A stretch of DNA of 64,000 nucleotides, taken from contig JAIBCN010000038.1 in the NCBI GenBank assembly GCA_019694155.1, positions 50,358-114,357 on the forward strand, given 5' to 3'. Shown here one piece after another: positions 43,825 to 51,352 of this stretch (within the stretch, counting starts at the first letter, position 1; every line of letters starts with the position of its first letter). This DNA comes from Vicinamibacteria bacterium (GTDB lineage Bacteria; Acidobacteriota; Vicinamibacteria; Fen-336; JAGNNV01). A program made the translations under genes and the position numbers. A model generated the notes under the pieces. It saw nothing but the letters and a program-made list of their open reading frames with translations, made no database searches and was not told the origin of the DNA.

Positions 43825-46671
43825 GTGTTCACCGCCTACCACGCGAAGTACTACGCCCACCTTCTGACGGCACGCCTGCCAGCCGACAGTGCCGACAAGT
43901 TCGGCGCCTCGCTCATGTCGGCTTCCGTCGACCTCAACCCACACCAGATCGACGCCGCCCTATTCGCGTTCCGGTCGCCTCTGTCGCGGGGTGCCGTACT
44001 CGCCGACGAGGTCGGCCTCGGCAAGACCATCGAGGCGGCTCTCGTCATCAGCCAACTGTGGGCCGAGCGCCGTCGCAGAATCTTGATCGTGGTCCCCCCA
44101 ACGCTTCGAAAGCAATGGGTGGAGGAGCTATCGACCAAGTTCGGGATCCCGGCAACGGTGATTCAGTCGTGGCCTCCGCCAGAAAGCCGCGACGCGCCCG
44201 TTGCGAACCAAGTCTTGGTCGCCTCGTACCACCTCGCTCGCGCCAACGCTGCCTTCCTGAACGCCGTCCCCTGGGACCTGGTGGTCATTGACGAAGCCCA
44301 TCGCCTCCGAAACGTCTACCGAACCGACTCGAAGATCTCCCGAGCCATCCGGTCTGCGTTTGAGGGCAAGCCGAAGATCCTCCTCACCGCGACGCCGCTT
44401 CAGAACTCGATTCTTGAACTCTTCGGCCTCATCACATTCATCGACCCGCACCTCTTCGGCCACCTTGATGCATTTCGAGCCCAGTACGCGCGGATGGACG
44501 AGGCGGCATTCGCCGATCTTCGTCGTCGCATTGAGCCGGTTTGCACGCGAACCCTCCGACGACAGGTCGTCGAGTACGTCCGCTATACGAAGCGGATTCC
44601 GATGACTCAGGACTTCACGCCGACGCCAGAGGAGCAGGATCTCTACGACCGGGTGAGCGAGTACCTGACCCGACAGAAGTTGCATGCACTCCCCGACCGC
44701 CAGCGCAAGCTGATCACCCTCGTGCTCAGGAAACTCCTCGCGTCATCCAGCTACGCCATTAGCGGCACGCTCGAAACGATGCTCGAACGCCTGGAGGGGA
44801 AGCGAACCGAGCAGGGGACCATTGACCAGATCGCCGAGAATTTCGAGAGTCTTCCCGAAATGACGGAGGAACTCGAAGACTCCGAACAGGACGCGGAAGC
44901 GCCCAGCGAGCCAACCGGGCAGAAGGACCTGCGTTCCTCTCTCGAAGTAGAGATCGACGACCTCCGAAGCTTCCGTGCTCTGGCGGTCAAGATCAACCAG
45001 AACGCCAAGGGCGACGCGCTTCTGGCCGCCCTGAAGGCTGGCTTCGTGAAACTGGAGGAGCTTGGCGCGCAACGAAAGGCCGTCGTCTTCACGGAGTCGA
45101 GACGTACCCAGGAGTATCTCCTCGCCCTCCTGGAGGCCAACGGCTACTCCGGTCAGGTGGTCGCGCTCAACGGCTCGAACGCTGACGCGAGGTCGAACGA
45201 GATCTACGGAGCGTGGAAGAAGGAGTTCGCCCAAACGGAGCGAGTCACCGGCTCAAAAGCGGTGGACATCCGCGCTGCCCTGATCGACCACTTCCGCGAC
45301 CGCGCCTCCATCCTCGTGGCCACGGAAGCCGCTGCCGAGGGCGTGAACCTCCAGTTCTGCTCCCTCGTCGTGAACTACGACCTCCCCTGGAATCCTCAAA
45401 GAATCGAGCAGCGGATCGGCCGCTGCCACCGATACGGCCAGCAGCACGACGTCGTGGTGATCAACTTCCTCAACCGCAAGAATGCCGCCGACGCGCGCGT
45501 GTTCCAGCTGCTGCTTCAGAAGTTCCAACTCTTCGACGGCGTATTCGGGGCCTCCGACGACATCCTGGGCTCCATCGGCTCGGGCATCGACTTCGAGATG
45601 CGGATCGCCTCGATCTACCAGTCGTGCCGTACCGCCGAGGAGATCGACGCCGCGTTCGACGCTCTCCAGAAGGATCTCGAGGACCAGATCGCGGTGCGGA
45701 TGGCCGGAACTCGCGACAAGCTGCTCGAGAACTTCGATGAGGATGTCCACAAACGCCTTAGGCTGAGCCTGGCGCAAACCCAAGGCCAACTCGACCGTCT
45801 GAGCCAGGCCCTGTGGGGCGTAAGCCAGTTTGAACTGGGCGACCAGGCGACCTTCGACGAAGCGACGCGCACCTTCTCGGTGCCCGAGGCGTTGCCCGGC
45901 CTGCCGGCCACAGCCGGCACCTTCACGCTTCGTACCGACCGCTCCTCGCCGGCGACATCCAGCTTCTTCGGCCCGCGTCACATCCTCGCCGAGGCGCTGA
46001 CGAACCGCTCCTTCGAGCGCACTCTTCCGCTCCGGCAGATCGTCTTCGACTACTCGCGAAGGCCCACGCGGTCTGCGCCGGTCGAAGCCCTTCTAGGCAA
46101 GGCCGGTCTTCTTCAGCTCTGGCGGGTCACAATCAACGCCTTGGAAACCGAGGATTACCTCCTTTCTGCCTGCGTGAATGACGATGGCGAGGCGCTCGAT
46201 GCCGAGGCCGTGGAGAAGCTCCTGTTCACGCCGGGAGAGGCGAGTGAGTGCTCACCGTTGAGCGATGCCGACACAGCTCGCCTTCAGTCTCGAAAGGCTG
46301 AAGAGTTGGGTCGTCTCTTCGCCGGAGCGGAGAAGCGGAACCGCCAGTTCTTCGACGACGAGATGGAGAAGCTGGAGCGCTGGGCCGACGACCTAAAGCT
46401 GGCGCTGGAATACGAGATCAAGGAGCTCGACATCGCGATCCGCGAGGCCAAGCGGGAGGCGCGGCTCGAAACGGGGCTCGCGGCCAAGGTCGAGAAGCAC
46501 CGGAAGCAGAAGGCGCTGGAAGCTCAGCGAGCCGAAAAGAGGCGCGCCTTGTTCGAGGCGCAAGACGAGGTCGACGGAAAGAAGGAGACGCTTCTGGTCG
46601 AGATCGAAGCCCGGCTGAAGCAGCAGGTCACCGAGGTGCCGCTGTTCACGATCCGGTGGGGTGTCGCGTGA
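43825..46671 (+). CDS. SNF2-family DEAD-like helicase (RapA/DrmD-like)
   Basis: A 948-residue superfamily 2 ATPase. GTG 43825 gives FTAYHAKYYAHLLTARLP, the expected family N-terminus. Motif I is LADEVGLGKTIEAAL (about 57-70), motif II VVIDEAHRL (about 153), motif III LLTATPLQN (about 188), and motifs V/VI are ATEAAAEGVNLQF and QRIGRCHRYGQQHD. The last 120 residues form a long coiled coil. Such helicases occur beside methylases in DISARM and in other restriction-type systems. It begins the defence segment and shares orientation with all later island genes except one. Confidence 0.88.
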   Translation: MFTAYHAKYYAHLLTARLPADSADKFGASLMSASVDLNPHQIDAALFAFRSPLSRGAVLADEVGLGKTIEAALVISQLWAERRRRILIVVPPTLRKQWVEELSTKFGIPATVIQSWPPPESRDAPVANQVLVASYHLARANAAFLNAVPWDLVVIDEAHRLRNVYRTDSKISRAIRSAFEGKPKILLTATPLQNSILELFGLITFIDPHLFGHLDAFRAQYARMDEAAFADLRRRIEPVCTRTLRRQVVEYVRYTKRIPMTQDFTPTPEEQDLYDRVSEYLTRQKLHALPDRQRKLITLVLRKLLASSSYAISGTLETMLERLEGKRTEQGTIDQIAENFESLPEMTEELEDSEQDAEAPSEPTGQKDLRSSLEVEIDDLRSFRALAVKINQNAKGDALLAALKAGFVKLEELGAQRKAVVFTESRRTQEYLLALLEANGYSGQVVALNGSNADARSNEIYGAWKKEFAQTERVTGSKAVDIRAALIDHFRDRASILVATEAAAEGVNLQFCSLVVNYDLPWNPQRIEQRIGRCHRYGQQHDVVVINFLNRKNAADARVFQLLLQKFQLFDGVFGASDDILGSIGSGIDFEMRIASIYQSCRTAEEIDAAFDALQKDLEDQIAVRMAGTRDKLLENFDEDVHKRLRLSLAQTQGQLDRLSQALWGVSQFELGDQATFDEATRTFSVPEALPGLPATAGTFTLRTDRSSPATSSFFGPRHILAEALTNRSFERTLPLRQIVFDYSRRPTRSAPVEALLGKAGLLQLWRVTINALETEDYLLSACVNDDGEALDAEAVEKLLFTPGEASECSPLSDADTARLQSRKAEELGRLFAGAEKRNRQFFDDEMEKLERWADDLKLALEYEIKELDIAIREAKREARLETGLAAKVEKHRKQKALEAQRAEKRRALFEAQDEVDGKKETLLVEIEARLKQQVTEVPLFTIRWGVA

Positions 46672-46677
46672 GGGTGG

Positions 46678-46905
46678 CTACCCTCTCTTCAGATACAGCC
46701 TCTCCATATCGGCTGAAGACGCCGCCTTGTACTCGTCCCGCCGAAGCAAGCCTCGGCGGGTCAGATCCTCGGCTCGACGCTTGGCCTCACGGAGGCGATT
46801 CAGCCGCTCCGGGTTGAGGCTCGTGAGCGAGCCCTTCACGACGCGACCGACACGCAAGGCGATGTCAGAAGTGGCAGCGGCTGTGGAGGAAGTGCCAGAC
46901 GTCAT
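46678..46905 (-). CDS. Small basic protein on the opposite strand, unknown
   Basis: A 75-residue open frame with ATG at 46905. The sequence looks coding: SLTSLNPERLNRLREAKRRAEDLTRRGLLRRDEYKAASSADMERLYLKRG by its style is a charged helix-turn-helix, with RREAK-type and MERLYL segments. A shadow of the overlapping plus frame is less protein-like. It sits convergent to the helicase and divergent to the XRE gene, so it could be an antitoxin or regulator, but this is only position. Confidence 0.5.
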   Translation of the reverse strand: MTSGTSSTAAATSDIALRVGRVVKGSLTSLNPERLNRLREAKRRAEDLTRRGLLRRDEYKAASSADMERLYLKRG

Positions 46906-46976
46906 GGAACCAGTCTAGTCTTCTCGGAAATCCTACGAGACTGCCGATACGCCCATTTCCGATCCGAGGGTCCTGT

Positions 46977-46994
46977 ACCTGACCCCCCTCAGGT
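46977..46994. promoter_or_regulatory. Candidate operator ACCTGA-N6-TCAGGT overlapping a -10 box
   Basis: A perfect 6-bp inverted repeat with a C6 spacer. It abuts GATAAT at 46995-47000, a good -10 for the XRE gene starting at 47022. Such a site fits autorepression by the downstream regulator. Confidence 0.5.
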
Positions 46995-47021
46995 GATAAT
47001 TGGCTTGGAAGTGGGCATCCA

Positions 47022-48185
47022 GTGAGTAATCAAGTAGTCGGCATCGAGAAGGCGGTCCTTCGGTGGGCTCGTGAGAGCGCTGGCCTGACCCCAGAGGCCG
47101 TGGCGGCAAAGCTCAAGAGGAGCGTAGGCGAGGTCCATGCGTGGGAGAGAGGTGAGGCTTTGCCCAGCTACGCGCAGCTCGAGAAGCTCGCCTACACCAT
47201 CTACAAGCGGCCATTGGCGGCGTTCTTCCTGCCATCACCACCCATCGAGCAGAAGGCTCGGCAGGAGTTTCGTACGCTTCCAGCCGAAGACCTCGAACAG
47301 CTCCTTCCCGACACCCTCTTTCTGGTTCGTTCCGCGCACGCGTTTCAGCTGTCGCTACGGGAACTGAGCGAGGGCGCCAACCCCGCGGCCAAACAGATCC
47401 TTCGAGACCTTCAGGTCCCGGCGGCTGCTAATGCAGCTCAAGTTGCCCAGCGGGTGAGGGCATACCTGGGGATCACGGTCGAGAAGCAAGCGGCGTTCGG
47501 GTCCGACGATCAGGCCCTCGCTCGGTGGCGCTCCGCCGTGGAGAGCGCTGGGGTCTTTGTGTTCAAGAATTCATTCAAGCAGAAACAGATCTCAGGCTTC
47601 TGTCTGTATGACCCCGAGTTTCCGCTGATCTACCTGAACAACAGCACCAGCAAAACCAGGCAGACCTTCAGCCTGCTTCATGAGTTGGCTCATCTGCTAT
47701 TCCACGCGAACGGCATTTCCAAGTTCGAACCGGACTACTTCGACCGGCTCCCACCGAACCAGAGGCTGATTGAGGTTCTGTGCAACCGGCTGGCCTCTGA
47801 AATCTTGATCCCCTCCGATGACTTTCTGAAGGCCATTGCATCGGTGAGGGCTTTCGAGGACACCGCTATAGAGGCGCTGGCTCGACGGTACTCCGTGAGC
47901 CGGGAAGCCGTCGCGCGGCGGCTCTTGGATCTAGGCAAGATGTCGAAGGTGGCGTACGAGGCAAAGGCGGCGCGCTGGACGAGTCAACTCAGGAAGAAGA
48001 CCGGAAAAGGAAACGCCAACAGCACCAAAGCTGTGTACCTCGGCGATGCCTACCTCCGGCTCGTCTTTCAGAAACACTATCAGGGGCGAATTTCGACAGA
48101 GGCGGCTGCCGACTATCTTGGCGTCCGCCCCAGCCGCCTTCCAGCTCTTGAGTCGATTCTCATGAGTCGGAAGGCGGTCGCGTGA
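47022..48185 (+). CDS. XRE-family HTH fused to ImmA/IrrE metallopeptidase
   Basis: A 387-residue protein from GTG 47022. The N-terminus is an XRE HTH (about 12-65, LTPEAVAAKLKRSVGEVHAWERGEALPS, given here by its ends). The ImmA/IrrE zinc peptidase domain (about 150-300) has the motif LLHELAHLLFH (HExxH near 220). ImmA-type proteins cleave repressors to induce genes on stress. The following PIN-like gene starts in the last codons (GTGA overlap), the arrangement of a two-gene toxin-antitoxin module with the DNA-binding partner first. An inverted repeat in its promoter suggests autoregulation. Confidence 0.88.
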   Translation: MSNQVVGIEKAVLRWARESAGLTPEAVAAKLKRSVGEVHAWERGEALPSYAQLEKLAYTIYKRPLAAFFLPSPPIEQKARQEFRTLPAEDLEQLLPDTLFLVRSAHAFQLSLRELSEGANPAAKQILRDLQVPAAANAAQVAQRVRAYLGITVEKQAAFGSDDQALARWRSAVESAGVFVFKNSFKQKQISGFCLYDPEFPLIYLNNSTSKTRQTFSLLHELAHLLFHANGISKFEPDYFDRLPPNQRLIEVLCNRLASEILIPSDDFLKAIASVRAFEDTAIEALARRYSVSREAVARRLLDLGKMSKVAYEAKAARWTSQLRKKTGKGNANSTKAVYLGDAYLRLVFQKHYQGRISTEAAADYLGVRPSRLPALESILMSRKAVA

Positions 48186-48652
48186 TTTACGTCTTCGACA
48201 CAAGCTCCTTTCGCGTTCTCAAGAACTTTTACCCGCCCCGCTTTCCCACCCTCTGGAGGAACGTCGGCTCGATGATCGAGGCGGAACAACTCATTTCGGT
48301 TCGAGAGGTTTCGCGGGAACTCAAGGACTTCGGAGAGGACGACCTGTTGAAGGCCCTGGCTCGGAAGCACAAGGGGATCTTCGCGCCCCCTGATGCTGAT
48401 GAGCAGACATTCGTTCAGAGGATCTTCTCGAAGCCGCATTTCCGGGCCCTGATTTCGCAGAGAGCCCTCTTGCAGGGAAAGCCGGTGGCGGACCCCTTCG
48501 TCATCGCGGCGGCGGCCACGCGCGCGGGAACGGTCGTGACGCAGGAATCACTCAGACCAAACGCGGCGCGGATCCCCAACGTCTGCCGAGCCTTCGATGT
48601 CCCCTATGTAGACCTCGAAGATTTCATGGCCGAGCAGGGCTGGGAGTTCTAG
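48182..48652 (+). CDS. DUF4411 (PIN-like) protein, probable toxin
   Basis: A 156-residue protein from GTG 48182, overlapping the XRE-ImmA/IrrE gene by 4 nt. It opens with IYVFDTSSFRVL, where Asp6 is the first PIN-type acidic residue, and has KPVADPFVIAAAATRAGTVVTQES toward the middle and CRAFDVPYVDLEDFMAE at the end. This is the DUF4411 member of the PIN nuclease superfamily. Together with the upstream HTH-ImmA/IrrE protein it forms a putative toxin-antitoxin pair, where the nuclease would cleave RNA. No experimental link is claimed. Confidence 0.85.
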   Translation: MIYVFDTSSFRVLKNFYPPRFPTLWRNVGSMIEAEQLISVREVSRELKDFGEDDLLKALARKHKGIFAPPDADEQTFVQRIFSKPHFRALISQRALLQGKPVADPFVIAAAATRAGTVVTQESLRPNAARIPNVCRAFDVPYVDLEDFMAEQGWEF

Positions 48653-48657
48653 GAGTC

Positions 48658-49626
48658 ATGCCCGGGACCCCGTCCGAGTTGCCGACTCGGAGTGTGATTC
48701 CTCCAGAGTCTGGTGAAGTCATAACCAGCCTCGCCACAGGCAACAGCTACACCATGGGCGAGAGAATCGGTGAGGGTCACTTCGGGGTCGTGTATAGCTG
48801 TGTCGACGTCTGGGGCAACGATCTGGCGGCCAAAGTTCTCAAACCCACAGGGTCCTATGAGAAGGTCAAGGCGTCGGCGGAGGCAGAACTCCTCAAACTG
48901 GTGGCTCTCCGCCATCCGAATGTGACCTACGTCTTCGACGCCTTCGAGTATCGCGACACCTTCTACCTCATCACGGAAAGGTGCTACTGCCCGCTCACGG
49001 GACTCTTCGCCATCAAGAATTTTCATGGCGCCGGATGGCTGATGCCGATAGCTCGATGCCTCCTGCAAGCTGTGCACTATCTGCACCTCAATCAGTTGGC
49101 CCACCAAGACATCCATGCTGGCAACGTCTTCGCGTCCTTCGCGAAGGACGAGATGCAGCCAACTGAACCCGGCGCGATTCAGTTCAAGTTAGGTGACTTT
49201 GGCGTGGCCAAGCTATTTGGAGAGCTAACCGCCACCAACACTCGCGCCCAGTGGATGCTGCCTCCCGAGGCCCTTGATCCGGAAAAATTCGGTCCGATTG
49301 ATCGTCGCATCGACCTGTACCACGCCGGCCTCCTGCTGCTCCAGATCGCTGAGTCGAGAGAGATGCAGTTTTCCCGTGAAGAGATCCTCGCTGGCCGTCC
49401 GCGCGAGATCGCTCTCAGCCTCCCGCCACCGTATAACTTTGCGCTGGAGAAGGCCCTGCGTCGCCGCGCCGCATACCGCACGGCCACCGCGATGGAGTTG
49501 TGGCGAGATCTCAATTCGCCGCCGCAGATCGAGACGTCCGTGCGCGCGTCGACGAGCCAAGAGACGTCCGTGCCAGACGTGGAGCCGGAAGCCCCGCCCG
49601 TCCCCGCCCACGATCGGAGCCACTGA
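48658..49626 (+). CDS. Hanks-type serine/threonine protein kinase, soluble
   Basis: A 322-residue kinase without a transmembrane segment. The glycine loop is GEGHFGVVYS (about 38), the VAIK lysine lies in LAAKVLKP, the alpha-C glutamate is in SAEAELLKLV, the catalytic loop is HQDIHAGNV (about 149; HQD in place of HRD), the metal aspartate is in GDFGVAK (about 179) and an MLPPEAL sequence stands for APE. The C-terminal 50 residues are unstructured, rich in Ser/Thr/Pro. It starts 5 nt after the DUF4411 stop and the Mod gene starts 1 nt after its stop, tying it to the restriction genes. Confidence 0.9.
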   Translation: MPGTPSELPTRSVIPPESGEVITSLATGNSYTMGERIGEGHFGVVYSCVDVWGNDLAAKVLKPTGSYEKVKASAEAELLKLVALRHPNVTYVFDAFEYRDTFYLITERCYCPLTGLFAIKNFHGAGWLMPIARCLLQAVHYLHLNQLAHQDIHAGNVFASFAKDEMQPTEPGAIQFKLGDFGVAKLFGELTATNTRAQWMLPPEALDPEKFGPIDRRIDLYHAGLLLLQIAESREMQFSREEILAGRPREIALSLPPPYNFALEKALRRRAAYRTATAMELWRDLNSPPQIETSVRASTSQETSVPDVEPEAPPVPAHDRSH

Positions 49627-49627
49627 G

Positions 49628-51352
49628 ATGGCGCGGAACAAGCTTGAATTGACCTGGGTGGGGAAGGAGGATCGGCCGCGGCTGGAGCCGCGGATCCTTC
49701 TGGAGGATCCCGAAAAGTCATATCACGCGAAGCGGCGCGTGACCGAGAACGACATCTTCGACAACAGCCTCATCTTTGGGGACAACCTGCTCGCGCTGAA
49801 GGCCCTCGAAGCTGAGTTCACTGGCAAGGTCAAGTGCGTGTTCATCGACCCTCCCTACAACACGGGTAGTGGCTTCACGCACTATGACGATGGACTGGAA
49901 CATTCGATCTGGCTAACGATGATGCGCGACCGGCTGGAACTCATCGGGCGCTTGTTGACGCCCGACGGAAGCGTGTGGGTAACCCTCGACGACAACGAAG
50001 CGCACTACCTGAAGGTCCTGGGAGACGAGATATTCGGACGGCAGGCGTTCATCGCTGACCTGACTTGGCAAAAGCGCGACGGTCCGCCAAACGATCGGAA
50101 GATCGCGTCGATCTCGGACCACGTCCTCGTGTGGGCGAAGGCCTCTGCCGCGACCGGGCGAAAGACTCTGGCCGAGGAATCATTCAACCTCATGCCGCGG
50201 ACCGAGAAGGCAAATGCTCAGTATCAGGTCTTTACCGAGCCGACGGGACCGGATCCAAGAGGTCCCTTCCGAAAGATCGACACCACCGCGAACGCGAAGG
50301 GCGGCAGGTATGTTGCCAGCCTCTTCTACGGGCTGAAGAATCCCTACACGGGCGAGGAGGTCTGGCCACGCAAGGGCACATGCTGGCGGCACAGTTCCGA
50401 AGAGATGGCGAGGCTGGAGGCCGACCATCGACTCTACTGGGGCGTGAAGGGGACGGCGAGCACTCCCATGCGCAAGCTGTTCCGCTTTGAGGCCAAGGAC
50501 GGGATGACGACGCCCTCAATCTGGTCGGACACCGGATTGAACCAACATGCTTCCGCCCACCTGGAGCAGCTATTTGGCTCGAAGGCCGCCTTCGAAACTC
50601 CGAAGCCCGAGGCGCTCTTGCAGCGAGTCATCCACATCGCCACGAAACCTGGCGACATTGTTCTCGATTCATTCGCTGGGTCTGGAACCACAGGCGCAAC
50701 GGCACACAAGATGGGCCGCCGTTGGGTCATGGTCGAGCTGGGGGAGCACTGCCATACCCACATCATTCCTCGTCTCAAGAAGGTCGTCGACGGTGAGGAC
50801 CCTGGCGGCGTCACGGAGAGTACCGGCTGGAAGGGCGGCGGCGGCTTCCGCTACTACCGACTCGCGCCATCGCTACTCGAGAAGGACAAGTACGGTAACT
50901 GGGTCATCAGCAAGGAGTACAACGCCGCGATGCTCGCCGAGGCCGTCGCGAAGCTGTGCGGCTTCACCTACGCCCCGAGCGAGACCGTCTACTGGCAGCA
51001 CGGTCGCTCCACAGAACGCGACTTCATCTACGTCACCACTCAGACGCTGACCCGCGATCAGCTCCAGTCTCTTTCCGACGACGTTGGTGAAGGCCGCACT
51101 CTCCTCGTCTGCTGTTCGGCCTTCCACGGGAAGAAGGACGCCTTCAAGAACCTCACGCTGAAGAAGATCCCTGCCGCGGTGATCCAGCGCTGCGAGTGGG
51201 GCCGCGACGACTACAGCCTTGCCGTGGCCGCCCTTCCCGAGGCCGGGGAATCGAAGCCCGAGCCGGCAGCGAAGGCGCCCAGTCGCGGTTCGTCGAAGGT
51301 GTCGTCGCTGCCGCTCTTTGACGGCTCCGACGACGAGGGCGCGAAGAAGTGA
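49628..51352 (+). CDS. Type III restriction-modification-like DNA adenine methyltransferase (Mod)
   Basis: A 574-residue beta-class N6-adenine methyltransferase from ATG 49628. Motif IV comes first, FIDPPYNTGSG (about 74), and motif I last, DSFAGSGTTGAT (about 347), the order of type III Mod enzymes. FGDNLLALKAL and GKVKCVFIDPP precede it. The central region between the motifs (about 130-330) is the target-recognition part, with WQKRDGPPNDRK-type sequence, and the C-terminal 190 residues are non-catalytic. The stop shares GTGA with the Res gene. The recognised site cannot be predicted from sequence. Confidence 0.92.
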   Translation: MARNKLELTWVGKEDRPRLEPRILLEDPEKSYHAKRRVTENDIFDNSLIFGDNLLALKALEAEFTGKVKCVFIDPPYNTGSGFTHYDDGLEHSIWLTMMRDRLELIGRLLTPDGSVWVTLDDNEAHYLKVLGDEIFGRQAFIADLTWQKRDGPPNDRKIASISDHVLVWAKASAATGRKTLAEESFNLMPRTEKANAQYQVFTEPTGPDPRGPFRKIDTTANAKGGRYVASLFYGLKNPYTGEEVWPRKGTCWRHSSEEMARLEADHRLYWGVKGTASTPMRKLFRFEAKDGMTTPSIWSDTGLNQHASAHLEQLFGSKAAFETPKPEALLQRVIHIATKPGDIVLDSFAGSGTTGATAHKMGRRWVMVELGEHCHTHIIPRLKKVVDGEDPGGVTESTGWKGGGGFRYYRLAPSLLEKDKYGNWVISKEYNAAMLAEAVAKLCGFTYAPSETVYWQHGRSTERDFIYVTTQTLTRDQLQSLSDDVGEGRTLLVCCSAFHGKKDAFKNLTLKKIPAAVIQRCEWGRDDYSLAVAALPEAGESKPEPAAKAPSRGSSKVSSLPLFDGSDDEGAKK

